The notes under the pieces are model-generated. The model was not told the origin of the DNA and did not search any database. It saw only the letters and a program-made list of their open reading frames with translations. Below, piece by piece: positions 8,211 to 17,557 of a stretch of DNA of 64,000 nucleotides (within the stretch, counting starts at the first letter, position 1; each line of letters opens with the position of its first letter). Position numbers and translations under genes: made by a program. Origin of the DNA: Marinobacter aromaticivorans (lineage in GTDB: Bacteria; Pseudomonadota; Gammaproteobacteria; Pseudomonadales; Oleiphilaceae); NCBI RefSeq assembly GCF_002806975.1, contig NZ_NIHD01000013.1:1-64000 (forward strand), written 5' to 3'.

Positions 8211-9704
8211 ATGAACTTCAGCCTGAATAGCAATGCCATTGCGAACACCAAAGCCGACTGCCTGGTCGTTGCACTTCCTGAAAAAGGCGACTGGCCCGCT
8301 TCTACCACCGAGGCGGACAGCGCATTGGGCGGGCTGATCAGCAAACTCCAGAAAGCCGGTGATATCAGTGGCAAGAACGCAGAAACGAGCCTGATCCACC
8401 TTGATGATCAACCCTGGGGCCGGCTGCTCATAGTGGGTACCGGAAAAGACGCCGAACGCGACAGCGACAAGTACCGCAAGGCTCTTACCGCCATGATGGG
8501 CGTGCTCAAGGATGGCGCCTCGAAAAGCGCGATTGTTACCCTTGCAGACACAACCGTAACGGGTGACGAAAGTGTGAGCTCGGAACTGGCAAAACTCAGC
8601 CTGATTGGCCGCACACTGGAAGACCAGCTTTACCTGTTCAGCGATTTCAAAAGTGAAAAGCCTACCGCACGCAAACTCAAAAAAATCCTGGTGCACGCCT
8701 CCGGTACCGGCAAAGCCCAGAAAGAAGCCTTCAACCTGGGCCTGGCAACCGGCCGCGGAATGAATTACACCCGTGACCTGGGCAATATGCCACCGAATAT
8801 CTGCCACCCCGTGTGGCTGGCGGAGCAAGCCACGGAAATGGCTGCCAGGCACGATTGCATCAAGACTGAAATCCTTGATGAGAAGCAGATGCAGGAGCTG
8901 GGAATGAACACCATCCTGGCGGTGGGTAAAGGCAGCACTCAGCCACCCCGCCTGATCGTCATGGAATATCGTGGCGGCAACGCCAAAGACAAGCCCCATG
9001 TGCTTGTAGGCAAAGGCATCACCTTCGACACTGGCGGCATCAGCCTGAAGCCCGGCGAAAGCATGGATGAAATGAAATACGACATGGGGGGCTCTGCGGC
9101 TGTATTCGGCGCCATGCAGGTACTCGCCGAGACCAAACCCAAAATCAACGTTGTTGCCGTTATTGCGGCGGCTGAAAACATGCCAGACGGTGGCGCCTCA
9201 CGGCCCGGTGACATTGTTACCACCTTGTCTGGCCAAACGGTTGAAATCCTCAACACCGATGCCGAAGGCCGGCTGGTTCTGTGTGACGCCCTCACCTACG
9301 TGAAGAAATACGATCCGGCTGCGGTTATTGACCTTGCCACCCTCACCGGCGCCTGCATCATTGCCCTTGGCCATCACGCCACAGGCCTGCTGGCTAATAA
9401 CGATGAACTGGCGAACGAACTTCTCGCCGCGGGCGAACGAGCCAGCGACAAAGCCTGGCGCCTGCCGCTATGGGAGGAGTACCAGAGCCAGCTGGACAGC
9501 AATTTTGCCGACATGGCCAACATCGGTGGTCGCCCGGCCGGTACCATCACCGCTGCCTGTTTCCTGTCGCGCTTCACCAAAGACTACCGCTGGGCCCACC
9601 TCGACATTGCCGGCACCGCCTGGCACTCCGGCAAAGCCAAAGGCTCCTCCGGCCGCCCGGTTCCATTGCTGGTCGATTACCTGATGTCCCATGCCGGAAA
9701 ATAA
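8211..9704 (+). CDS. pepA: leucyl aminopeptidase PepA
   Basis: A hexameric zinc/manganese aminopeptidase of the M17 family, 497 residues. The catalytic domain carries the metal and active-site signatures VGKGITFDTGGISLKPG (about 267-283), the Asp in YDMGG (about 290) and NTDAEGRLVLCDAL (about 348-361). The N-terminal third is the family's smaller domain; in E. coli it helps DNA binding in XerCD recombination and carAB control. AAAGGAG precedes the ATG. holC follows after 9 nt, the conserved lptFG / pepA-holC arrangement that usually continues into valS. Here a PQQ gene and a symporter gene separate it from valS. Confidence 0.96.
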   Translation: MNFSLNSNAIANTKADCLVVALPEKGDWPASTTEADSALGGLISKLQKAGDISGKNAETSLIHLDDQPWGRLLIVGTGKDAERDSDKYRKALTAMMGVLKDGASKSAIVTLADTTVTGDESVSSELAKLSLIGRTLEDQLYLFSDFKSEKPTARKLKKILVHASGTGKAQKEAFNLGLATGRGMNYTRDLGNMPPNICHPVWLAEQATEMAARHDCIKTEILDEKQMQELGMNTILAVGKGSTQPPRLIVMEYRGGNAKDKPHVLVGKGITFDTGGISLKPGESMDEMKYDMGGSAAVFGAMQVLAETKPKINVVAVIAAAENMPDGGASRPGDIVTTLSGQTVEILNTDAEGRLVLCDALTYVKKYDPAAVIDLATLTGACIIALGHHATGLLANNDELANELLAAGERASDKAWRLPLWEEYQSQLDSNFADMANIGGRPAGTITAACFLSRFTKDYRWAHLDIAGTAWHSGKAKGSSGRPVPLLVDYLMSHAGK

Positions 9705-9713
9705 CGGAAGCCA

Positions 9714-10229
9714 ATGCAAAGTAATCCGGCAACACAAACCGGCAGCACTGCTGCCGGTGACTCCCGTGATATGACAAGACCGGAGGATAAAAACCAGCGC
9801 TACTGGTTTCACATTCTCCTGCAGGACACACCAGCAGCCCGTAACCTGCACGCCACCAGGCTTGTAAACAAGGCGTGGGAGCAGGGCGACCGCGTGTGCA
9901 TCCTGTGCGATACCGCGCAGCAGGCCGAGGAGCTGGACGAACTGCTCTGGAATTTCAGCCCGGAAGCGTTCATCCCCCACAGCATCGTGCACGAATCCAC
10001 TGCAGCCTGCACCGACCCCGTCGGTATCCTGCTGTGCCCGCCTGTGGCGGAGGACTGGGATACCGTCATCATCCTTTCGGAAACACTTCCGGCGCACGCA
10101 GACAAATTCAGACGCCTGGCACTGGTTGCGCACAATGATCCGGCAATACTCAGTCAGGCTCGCTCACATTTCAAACAGCTGCGTAAACTGGGCATTGAGC
10201 CACGGGTACATGACCAGCGGAAACGGTAA
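9714..10229 (+). CDS. holC: DNA polymerase III chi subunit
   Basis: The chi subunit binds single-stranded DNA-binding protein and, with psi, links it to the clamp loader. The core from about residue 30 (YWFHILL...) to 150 follows the family pattern, with the NKAWEQGDRVCILC segment and the LLWNFSPEAFIPH segment typical of chi. The protein has 171 residues against about 140-150 usually, because of a polar, low-complexity N-terminal extension of about 25 residues. The 9714 ATG is favoured by GGAAG just upstream. An ATG at 9771 would remove the extension but lacks a ribosome site. Confidence 0.85.
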   Translation: MQSNPATQTGSTAAGDSRDMTRPEDKNQRYWFHILLQDTPAARNLHATRLVNKAWEQGDRVCILCDTAQQAEELDELLWNFSPEAFIPHSIVHESTAACTDPVGILLCPPVAEDWDTVIILSETLPAHADKFRRLALVAHNDPAILSQARSHFKQLRKLGIEPRVHDQRKR

Positions 10230-10234
10230 GCTTC

Positions 10235-10260
10235 CCTGGCCTTTCAGGGCCAGGTTTGTT
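10235..10260 (+). terminator. pepA-holC terminator
   Basis: CCTGGCC pairs with GGCCAGG (7 bp, 6-nt loop) and is followed by TTTGTT, directly after the holC stop. It is placed to end the pepA-holC transcript before the convergent PQQ gene. Confidence 0.75.
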
Positions 10261-10311
10261 CGCCACTACCCGACAAATGGAACTCACTGCCAGCGGAGGA
10301 TTTGGCCTGGG

Positions 10312-11625
10312 TTAGCGACAATCAAACTCCGATACAGGAACGGCATAGACAAAACCGTCCTGACTACCCACAAACACCGTCTTGTTGATTACCACCGGCC
10401 CTGCGGGCGCAAGCGCAGTTGCCGAGGCATTATTGCTGGAGCCTCCCAACTTGAGCGTGTCAATAGCCTGGCCAGTTTTGCACTTTGGTGTGTCACCATC
10501 CTCAGCATCGAGTGCGTGCAGCATTCCGGCGGTATCTCCAAAAAACACTTTACCGGCGGTGATCGCTGGCGCACCCTTGATGCCGGCGGTGGTCGAATGC
10601 TCCCAAAGGCGTTCACCGGTTTTCAGGTTATAGGCAAACATCCCACGGGCGTAAGGACTGCCTACGTAGACCCGTCCATCAGCAATAGTGGGAGCTCCGG
10701 ACGTGTTATTAGGCTGACGAGGGCCACTGCCAAGCAGGTCGCGCCAGAGCAACTTGCCGGTAGCAGCATCAAACGCGTAAATGAAGTGAAAACTGCCGCG
10801 GCGGCTGGGATACCGTTGCCGGTCTTCTTCCGAAAGGCTGCTGCGCTCCATCATCCCCGTTATCACCACAACGTTATCTGATACGGCGGGCGGTACATCG
10901 GTGAAGGACGCAGGTTCATTGAAGCGCCACAGGATTTCGCGCTGCTCGAGGTCAATCCCGACAACAGCGTTGAGGGCTCCCACATACAGTACGCCATCGG
11001 TAACCGCCGGTGAGGACATACTGACCCAACCAGGGAGAGGGAGCGACCACAGGCGTTTGCCGCTTTCGGGCGCTAAAGCAATCAGCTCGGCGCCCCCGGT
11101 AACTACATACAGAACGTCCTTCCAAAGCGCCGGTGTGGGCATGACTTCGCCTACAGTCGGGTATTGCCAAAGGGTAGCGCCGTCTTCCGGGTCTACAGCC
11201 ATAACCCCGCTGGCACCTGTACCCCGGATATCCGGGCTCTGGAAAGCGCGATTGCCATAGCCTACAAAAATCCGTCCGTTTGCCTGGATCATCTCTGAAT
11301 GAATCCAGTTTGGTGCGTGACGGAACCAGGGATTGTCGTCATGCCAGGCCACCTTTCCGCCCGGCAGTTCGAAACGAAACATGCCGCCGGTAGCATGGTT
11401 ACCAATGTATAATGCATCACCAACGATCACGGGGGTCGCACGAACCTGGTCACCGGTACGAAACTTCATACGATTCAGTGCCGCCCCACCATTGTCGTAA
11501 ACGGCATTGTTGGCGGCGTTCATGCGATATTGGGTCCACTCGCCGGGGCCGAAACTGTCTGCAAGAGCCGGCATCGACATGCAGCAACCGATGAGCCAGG
11601 TCAGGGCTTTTTTTCTCGTGTTCAT
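10312..11625 (-). CDS. secreted PQQ-like beta-propeller protein
   Basis: A 437-residue exported protein. A Sec signal peptide (MNTRKKALTWLIGCCMSMPALA) is followed by repeated blades with the pattern of PQQ-binding-like WD repeats, e.g. GVMAVDPEDGATLWQYP, ELIALAPESGKRLWSLP, FIYAFDAATGKLLWRD and MFAYNLKTGERLWEH. It lacks the lipobox cysteine of BamB, and no dehydrogenase motif stands out, so it is probably a scaffold or a quinoprotein-like periplasmic protein rather than a known enzyme. It is a single-gene unit between holC and the symporter, on the opposite strand from both. The specific function is unknown to me. Confidence 0.8.
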   Translation of the reverse strand: MNTRKKALTWLIGCCMSMPALADSFGPGEWTQYRMNAANNAVYDNGGAALNRMKFRTGDQVRATPVIVGDALYIGNHATGGMFRFELPGGKVAWHDDNPWFRHAPNWIHSEMIQANGRIFVGYGNRAFQSPDIRGTGASGVMAVDPEDGATLWQYPTVGEVMPTPALWKDVLYVVTGGAELIALAPESGKRLWSLPLPGWVSMSSPAVTDGVLYVGALNAVVGIDLEQREILWRFNEPASFTDVPPAVSDNVVVITGMMERSSLSEEDRQRYPSRRGSFHFIYAFDAATGKLLWRDLLGSGPRQPNNTSGAPTIADGRVYVGSPYARGMFAYNLKTGERLWEHSTTAGIKGAPAITAGKVFFGDTAGMLHALDAEDGDTPKCKTGQAIDTLKLGGSSNNASATALAPAGPVVINKTVFVGSQDGFVYAVPVSEFDCR

Positions 11626-11673
11626 GGTATTGTGCCATCCTTATGAGCAGTAAGAATCAATCAATCCAGCTTG

Positions 11674-11696
11674 ACCGGAACCACGTGGTTACCGGT
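11674..11696. promoter_or_regulatory. dyad between PQQ gene and symporter
   Basis: ACCGGAACCACGTGGTTACCGGT is an 11-bp inverted repeat around CACGTG with one extra A in the right half. It lies 48 nt upstream of the PQQ-repeat gene start and could be an operator. As RNA on the plus strand it would form a hairpin followed by TTTTC, so a terminator-like role is also possible. Confidence 0.45.
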
Positions 11697-11741
11697 TTTC
11701 AGCGCCGCCCTGAAAGCACAAAATCGACACATTCCCCTTAA

Positions 11742-11789
11742 ACGATGTCCCCGCTTTTGTTTGGATCACGGAGACAGGGGTCGTTTTTT
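11742..11789 (+). terminator. orphan terminator-like hairpin
   Basis: ACGA...CCCC pairs with GGGG...TCGT, with a 3-nt bulge and a long loop, and is followed by six T. It points along the plus strand but no gene lies upstream on that strand. It could end an unannotated small RNA or a leader transcript. The long loop and the bulge weaken the case. Confidence 0.3.
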
Positions 11790-12052
11790 AAAAGTGTAGC
11801 ACTCGATTCACGGCAAACCATTGCCAAATTGTTAGTCACCTTCCCGTACCGGTCATGGCCACACATCCCATACACTCCGAAGCAATGGCCAGGGTGAGGA
11901 GTTACCCGAACTTAATGGAAACCTCTAGCCAAGTAAGGTAAAAACGCCAATAAAGCTTGAACTTTATCTGCAAAAACGGACTTCGCACTTCTGTAATCTG
12001 CAGTAACAGGTGCATCCTCTTTTCGGCCAGGCTGTTCGACGGGGGCACAACA

Positions 12053-13477
12053 GTGAACGCAGAACAAATCGGTTTTGCACTGCTAATACTCGCGATCCTT
12101 CTTTTCGCAGGCAAGTGGGTGCGCATGCAGTGGCGACCCGCCCAGAAGCTGTTTCTTCCCGCATCAATACTTGCCGGCGTTATCGGCTTGTTACTTGGCC
12201 CCGGTGTGTTGGGATCACTGGCGCAAATGGTGGCGGGGCCCGACACAGCGTTGGCCGAAGGTGCCATACCGGCACCCATGCTGGAAACCTGGAGCGAATT
12301 GCCGGGCCTGCTCATTAATGTGGTGTTCGCCGCACTGTTTCTGGGTGCACCCCTGCCTGATTTCAAACGGATCTGGAGGCTTGCCGGCCCTCAGTTGGCG
12401 TTTGGTCTGACGCTGGGAGCCGGTCAGTATGTTGTCGGGATATTGATTGCTGCCCTCGTGTTGGCGCCCCTTTTCGGACTACCTCTAATGGCCGGCGCAC
12501 TCATTGAAATCGGCTTTGAAGGCGGTCATGGCACGGCGGCCGGTTTACAGGATGTATTTGCAGATCTGGGCTTTCCTGAAGGAGCAGATTTGGCGGTGGG
12601 CATGGCTACCGTGGGAGTTGTTTCAGGTATCGTCGGCGGCATCATACTGGTGAACTGGGGCGTGCGTAACGGCAAGAGCGCAGTGCTGGACAAAGACATC
12701 GGGGAGATTCCCCATAGCCAGCAACGCGGCCTGATTGACAAAACAGACCGCCCCGTACCCACCGGCGGAATGACAGTCCGTTCGGAATCCATCGAACCAT
12801 TAACCTTGCATTTCGCATTCATCGCCATGGCTATTCTGATTGGCCTTGGGATTCTTGAAACACTTACCTGGATTGAACAGCACACCTGGGGCAAAGGCAA
12901 GGAAGGGCTGGAACTGCTAGGTGCTGTGCCGCTATTCCCGTTGGCGATGATCGGGGGATTGATTGTGCAACAGATTCTCACCCGGATTGACAAAAACGAA
13001 CTCATGGACCGCCCTACCATGCTGAGAATCCAGGGTATAGCGCTGGACATTCTGATCGCCTCAGCCATTGCCAGCCTTTCCCTGGCCGCGATTGCGGCAA
13101 ATCTTATGCCCTTTATTTTGCTGGGTGTCGCCGGTATTGCCTGGAATATATGCATGTTCCTTTTCCTGGCACCGCGAGTAATCCCGAAGTACTGGTTTGA
13201 GCGGGGAATTGGTGACGTTGGTCAGTCCATGGGGGTCACTGCCACCGGGCTGATTCTGATGAAAATCGCCGATCCCGACAACAAAACCCCGGCTTATGAA
13301 GCTTTTGGCTATAAACAGATGGCATTCGAACCCATTTTTGGCGGCGGCCTGGTCACCGGCATCTCCTTGCCAGTTATATATAACTTCGGCCCCTGGCCTT
13401 TGTTTGGCGTCATGTTGGTACTGGTGCTGCTGGGAGTTGGCTCCGGCCTGTTTTATTTTGGCAAATTAAACGATTAA
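12053..13477 (+). CDS. sodium/glutamate symporter family (GltS-like)
   Basis: A polytopic inner-membrane transporter of the ESS family, which takes up glutamate with sodium. The 474-residue product shows two inverted halves of membrane segments. GGHGTAAG (about residues 147-154) is the conserved re-entrant loop motif of GltS, and a matching loop (GDVGQSMGVTATG) occurs in the second half. It is longer than E. coli GltS (about 400 residues), mainly through a hydrophilic insert around residues 195-250. The start is GTG at 12053, preceded by a GGGGG ribosome site; the open frame upstream has no membrane character. Substrate specificity is not proven by sequence. Confidence 0.82.
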   Translation: MNAEQIGFALLILAILLFAGKWVRMQWRPAQKLFLPASILAGVIGLLLGPGVLGSLAQMVAGPDTALAEGAIPAPMLETWSELPGLLINVVFAALFLGAPLPDFKRIWRLAGPQLAFGLTLGAGQYVVGILIAALVLAPLFGLPLMAGALIEIGFEGGHGTAAGLQDVFADLGFPEGADLAVGMATVGVVSGIVGGIILVNWGVRNGKSAVLDKDIGEIPHSQQRGLIDKTDRPVPTGGMTVRSESIEPLTLHFAFIAMAILIGLGILETLTWIEQHTWGKGKEGLELLGAVPLFPLAMIGGLIVQQILTRIDKNELMDRPTMLRIQGIALDILIASAIASLSLAAIAANLMPFILLGVAGIAWNICMFLFLAPRVIPKYWFERGIGDVGQSMGVTATGLILMKIADPDNKTPAYEAFGYKQMAFEPIFGGGLVTGISLPVIYNFGPWPLFGVMLVLVLLGVGSGLFYFGKLND

Positions 13478-13566
13478 CAAAAGCCACAAACCCGCCGGGC
13501 CGAAAAAAACAGACTCTCTCCTCCGCGGGATAACCCCCCTCCATGGCCCGGATGCAGGCGACCATG

Positions 13567-13572
13567 TATAAT
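13567..13572 (+). promoter_or_regulatory. candidate valS -10 box
   Basis: A perfect TATAAT lies about 54 nt upstream of the valS start, in the short gap after the symporter gene. At 17-nt spacing the -35 position (TGGCCC) is a weak match. Confidence 0.45.
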
Positions 13573-13625
13573 CCCGCGTTTGAATTTCCCCTTGTGAATC
13601 AATCAAACGGTTGCCAGAAAAACCC

Positions 13626-16478
13626 ATGGAAAAAACCTACCAGCCAGAGAACATTGAGCGCCAGTGGTACCAGCACTGGGAATCCAAAGGCTACTTCCGC
13701 CCCAGCGGCGAAGGCCAGCCATACAGTATTGTGATTCCACCACCCAATGTAACCGGCAGCCTGCACATGGGCCACGCCTTCCAGCACACTATCATGGACA
13801 CCCTCACCCGCTACAAGCGCATGCAGGGCCATAACACGCTATGGCAAGTGGGCAGTGACCACGCAGGGATTGCCACCCAGATGGTTGTTGAACGCAAACT
13901 GGCGGCGGAAGAAGGCAAAACCCGCCATGATCTGGGCCGCGAAGAGTTCATCAAACGCATCTGGGAATGGAAAGAAGAGTCCGGGGGCACCATTACCGGC
14001 CAGATGCGCCGGCTGGGCAACTCGGTAGACTGGGACACCGAACGCTTCACTATGGATGACGGCTTTTACAAGGCCGTGCAGGAAGTGTTTATCCGCCTGT
14101 ACGAGGACGGTCTGGTGTACCGTGGCAAGCGTCTGGTGAACTGGGATCCGAAGCTGCATACCGCCATCTCTGACCTGGAAGTTGAGAACAAGGAGGAAAA
14201 AGGCTTTTTCTGGCACCTGCGTTACCCGCTGGCTGACGGCGCCACCACGCAAGATGGTAAAGACTATCTGGTTGTGGCCACCACCCGCCCGGAAACCATG
14301 TTGGGCGATACCGCCGTAGCCGTGCATCCGGACGACGAGCGCTACCAGCATCTGATTGGCAAGTTTGTCATGCTGCCACTGGTAAATCGCCGCATTCCGG
14401 TCATTGCCGACCACCACGCTGATCCCGAGAAAGGCTCCGGCTGCGTGAAGATTACCCCGGCCCACGACTTTAATGACTACGCCGTGGGCAAGCGCAACAA
14501 CCTGCCGATGATGAACGTGCTGACCCCGGATGCGAACATCCGGGAGCAGGCAGAAGTATTCAACAGCGACGGCACTGAAAATACCGAACTGGACGCCAGT
14601 CTGCCCACAGCCTACGCAGGCCTGACCCGGGAAGATGCCCGCAGGCAGATCGTTGCAGATATGGAAGCTGCTGGTCTGGTTCAGGAGGTAGAAGATCACG
14701 TACTGAGCGTCCCCCGTGGCGACCGCTCCGGCCTGATTATTGAGCCAATGCTGACAGACCAGTGGTTTGCCGATGCAAAAACCCTGGCCAAGCCGGCTAT
14801 CGAAGCGGTTGAAGACGGTCGTATCCAGTTTGTACCCAAGCAGTACGAGAACATGTACTTCTCCTGGATGCGCGACATCCAGGACTGGTGTATTTCACGC
14901 CAGCTGTGGTGGGGCCACCGTATTCCCGCCTGGTATGATGCTGAGGGCAATATTTATGTGGGCCGCAGTGAAGAGGAAGTCCGCCGGAAGCACAAACTGG
15001 CACCGGACCTGGAACTGAATCAGGATGACGATGTTCTCGATACCTGGTTCAGCTCGGCCCTCTGGACCTTCGGCACTCTGGGCTGGCCGGAAATCACCGA
15101 ACGCCTGAAAACTTTCCATCCTACGGATGTTCTGGTCACCGGTTTTGACATCATTTTCTTCTGGGTTGCCCGGATGATCATGATGACCATGCACTTCATG
15201 AAAAATGAAGACGGCACGCCTCAGGTCCCTTTCAAAACCGTGTACGTCACCGGCCTGATCCGCGACGAACACGGCGACAAGATGTCCAAATCCAAGGGCA
15301 ACGTGATTGACCCGCTGGATATGATCGATGGCATTGGTCTGGCACCGTTGCTTGAAAAACGCACCGGCAACCTGATGCAGCCAAAGCTTGCACAAAAAAT
15401 CGCCAAACGCACCGAGAAAGAATTTCCCGAAGGTATCTCGGCCCACGGCACCGACGCCCTACGCTTCACTCTCGCGGCCATGGCCACCACCGGTCGTGAT
15501 ATCAACTGGGACATGAAGCGCCTGGAAGGCTACCGCAACTTCTGTAACAAGCTGTGGAACGCTGCCCGCTACGTGCTGATGAACACCGAAGGTGAAGACT
15601 GCGGCGTGAATGGCGAGCCGGTGGAACTGTCACTGGCCGATCGCTGGATTATCAGCGCCCTGCAGCAGTGTGAGCAGGATGTGACCCGCCATCTGGATCA
15701 GTACCGTTTTGATCTGGCGTCCCATGCTCTGTACGAATTTATCTGGGACGAATACTGCGACTGGTATCTGGAATTGTCCAAGCCTTCCCTGAACGACGAC
15801 AATGCCAGCGCCGAAGCCAAGCGCGGTACCCGCCGTACATTGGTGCGCGTGCTGGAAACCGTGCTGCGCCTGGCCCATCCGTTCATGCCGTTTATCACAG
15901 AAGAGATCTGGCAGCGCATTGCTCCTCTGGCTGGAAAGTCCGGCGACAGCATTATGCTGCAACCATTCCCGCAGATGGATCCGGGCAAGCATGATGCCCA
16001 GGCAGTCGAGGATATCGAGTGGCTGAAGGGTGTGATTGTGGCGATTCGCAATATTCGCGGTGAGATGAACATTTCACCGGCGAAGAGGATTCCGGTTCTG
16101 TTCCGTGGCAACAGCGCGGAGGGCCAGCGCCGGATGAATGAGAACCGCCAGTTCCTGAGCTCGCTGGCCAAGCTGGAAAGTCTGGAGTGGTTTGAGGGTG
16201 ACAAGGCCCCCATGAGCGCCACTCAGCTGGTTGGCGATATGGAAGTGTTGGTGCCTATGGCGGGGCTGATCGACAAGGATGCAGAGCTGAAGCGGCTGGA
16301 TAAGGAGCTTGAGCGCCTGAACAAGGAAATCGGGCGCCTGGAGGGCAAGCTCGGCAATGAGAAGTTTACGGCCAAGGCGCCTGCGGAGGTTGTTGCCAGG
16401 GAGCAGGAGAAGCTGGCAGAGGCTCAGGGTAATCTGGGCCGGCTGCAGCAGCAGCGCGCAGATATTGAGGCCATGTAG
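13626..16478 (+). CDS. valS: valyl-tRNA synthetase
   Basis: Charges tRNA-Val and edits mischarged threonine. The 950 residues match the family length. The class I HIGH signature is HMGH (about residues 45-48) and KMSKS is about residue 555. Between them lies the CP1 editing domain (about 190-340). The anticodon-binding domain and the C-terminal coiled-coil arm (about 880-950, rich in Lys, Glu and Leu) complete the enzyme. The ATG at 13626 matches the family start MEKTY; an in-frame TTG at 13611 is not needed. panE begins 2 nt after the stop. Confidence 0.97.
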   Translation: MEKTYQPENIERQWYQHWESKGYFRPSGEGQPYSIVIPPPNVTGSLHMGHAFQHTIMDTLTRYKRMQGHNTLWQVGSDHAGIATQMVVERKLAAEEGKTRHDLGREEFIKRIWEWKEESGGTITGQMRRLGNSVDWDTERFTMDDGFYKAVQEVFIRLYEDGLVYRGKRLVNWDPKLHTAISDLEVENKEEKGFFWHLRYPLADGATTQDGKDYLVVATTRPETMLGDTAVAVHPDDERYQHLIGKFVMLPLVNRRIPVIADHHADPEKGSGCVKITPAHDFNDYAVGKRNNLPMMNVLTPDANIREQAEVFNSDGTENTELDASLPTAYAGLTREDARRQIVADMEAAGLVQEVEDHVLSVPRGDRSGLIIEPMLTDQWFADAKTLAKPAIEAVEDGRIQFVPKQYENMYFSWMRDIQDWCISRQLWWGHRIPAWYDAEGNIYVGRSEEEVRRKHKLAPDLELNQDDDVLDTWFSSALWTFGTLGWPEITERLKTFHPTDVLVTGFDIIFFWVARMIMMTMHFMKNEDGTPQVPFKTVYVTGLIRDEHGDKMSKSKGNVIDPLDMIDGIGLAPLLEKRTGNLMQPKLAQKIAKRTEKEFPEGISAHGTDALRFTLAAMATTGRDINWDMKRLEGYRNFCNKLWNAARYVLMNTEGEDCGVNGEPVELSLADRWIISALQQCEQDVTRHLDQYRFDLASHALYEFIWDEYCDWYLELSKPSLNDDNASAEAKRGTRRTLVRVLETVLRLAHPFMPFITEEIWQRIAPLAGKSGDSIMLQPFPQMDPGKHDAQAVEDIEWLKGVIVAIRNIRGEMNISPAKRIPVLFRGNSAEGQRRMNENRQFLSSLAKLESLEWFEGDKAPMSATQLVGDMEVLVPMAGLIDKDAELKRLDKELERLNKEIGRLEGKLGNEKFTAKAPAEVVAREQEKLAEAQGNLGRLQQQRADIEAM

Positions 16479-16480
16479 GT

Positions 16481-17515
16481 ATGGTGGCTGCGGGTGAGCG
16501 TTCCGGGGGTGGCGGGGTGATTGCTATTCTTGGAGCGGGTTCTTTGGGGCGGCTTTGGGCCGCCCTTTTGCCTTCTGCTCGTTGTGGTTTCTTGCCTCGC
16601 CTCGCTGGTGATTCTGAGCATGAATTTGGGCTTGGGGGGAGCTTCAGCCGTCAGGCGGGCCTCCCCGAAACACGCTGTGAATACGTCCTTGTACGCTCTG
16701 TTCCGCCATCCCTGGCTCCACAAGGTTTCGGGGAGGCCCGCCTGACGGCTTCGCCGGACTCTGGTGAAGCCCGCACTAACATTAACCTTCCGTGGCTTCA
16801 GTCAGTTGAACATCTAACTCTTCTGCTGGTAACAACAAAAGCAGGAGATACCCTCGCGGCTTTGGACGCTTGGCTGCCTCACATTCAGGTTGGCACACCA
16901 GTTGTTTTGTTTCAGAACGGATTAGGCAGCCAACCGGCAGTTGCCGAGCGCTGGCCGGAGCGGCCGATTTTGGCAGCCAGCACTACGGAAGGCGCAAACA
17001 GGCCTTCCCCGGATGTTCTGGTTCATGCCGGAGCCGGTGACACCTGGGTGGGCGCACTTACGACTTCTGCAGCTGACTACACCGCGAGTGTTGTTCAACA
17101 GTTGGCTGAAACGGGTTTACGGATCCATGCTGAGGAGAACATTCTTCAGCGCCTTTGGCAGAAGCTGGTGGTGAATGCCGGGATAAATCCGTTTACGGCC
17201 CTGCTCGATTGCCCTAACGGCGATATTCTGGACTCATCTCTTTATCAGCAGAACATTGATGGGCTTTGCTCGGAGATATCTGTTTTATTGGAAGCTGAAA
17301 CCTCTGAGACTGTCACACCGGAGGTTCTTCGGGAGCGTATCGAAACCGTAGCAAGGAACACCGCCAGCAATACCTCGTCCATGCGTGCAGATGTTTTGGC
17401 GGGTCGTAAAACCGAGATTGATTATATCAACGGCTATATTGTGCAGTGCGGGAAGCGCCACGGCATTGTCACGCCGGTAAACCAAATGTTGACCGAACGA
17501 GTACAAGGTCTGTAA
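16481..17515 (+). CDS. panE: ketopantoate reductase with inserted palindrome
   Basis: Reduces 2-dehydropantoate to pantoate with NADPH in coenzyme A synthesis. ILGAGSLGRLW (residues 16-26) is the dinucleotide-binding motif. VTTKA (about 117-121), QNGLGSQ (about 145-151) and the C-terminal segment with LWQKLVVNAGINPFTAL and EIDYINGYIV are family landmarks. Between the Rossmann loop and VTTKA there are about 35-40 residues more than in E. coli PanE. The extra residues correspond to the 105-nt palindromic element at 16646-16750, which adds residues 56-90 in frame without a stop. A GTG at 16517 with a G-rich upstream is an alternative start. Whether the enzyme is active is not shown. Confidence 0.85.
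   Translation: MVAAGERSGGGGVIAILGAGSLGRLWAALLPSARCGFLPRLAGDSEHEFGLGGSFSRQAGLPETRCEYVLVRSVPPSLAPQGFGEARLTASPDSGEARTNINLPWLQSVEHLTLLLVTTKAGDTLAALDAWLPHIQVGTPVVLFQNGLGSQPAVAERWPERPILAASTTEGANRPSPDVLVHAGAGDTWVGALTTSAADYTASVVQQLAETGLRIHAEENILQRLWQKLVVNAGINPFTALLDCPNGDILDSSLYQQNIDGLCSEISVLLEAETSETVTPEVLRERIETVARNTASNTSSMRADVLAGRKTEIDYINGYIVQCGKRHGIVTPVNQMLTERVQGL
16646..16750 (+). repeat. palindromic core-loop element A (inside panE)
   Basis: Perfect 26-bp inverted arms (16646-16671 and 16725-16750) enclose a 53-nt core (16672-16724). The core is clearly the same as in element B read on the other strand: both share GTGAATACGTCC, TGTACGCT and CCGCCATCC. Its length of 105 nt is exactly 35 codons and it is open in the panE frame. 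Orientation is defined by the TCC-containing core strand. Confidence 0.9.
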
Positions 17516-17557
17516 CGCCTTTAACAACTCAGTTTTTTAACTATCAGGAGCAGTCTC

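Larger units (their letters stand above)
11626..12052. other. 427-nt gene-free divergent region
   Basis: The longest stretch without a gene. It separates the divergent PQQ-repeat and symporter genes and must hold both promoters. It contains a near-perfect dyad at 11674-11696 and a terminator-like structure with six T at 11742-11789. The symporter reading frame stays open back to 11957, but those upstream codons read like non-coding sequence. I see no clear -35/-10 pair. Confidence 0.6.

Noticed and set aside
8073..8999. 308-codon open frame on the minus strand
   Set aside because: It is antisense to pepA and runs through the pepA promoter region; no support.
16424..16723. 99-codon minus-strand frame over the valS/panE junction
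   Set aside because: It is mainly the reverse reading of the palindromic element and the low-complexity panE start; no family signal.
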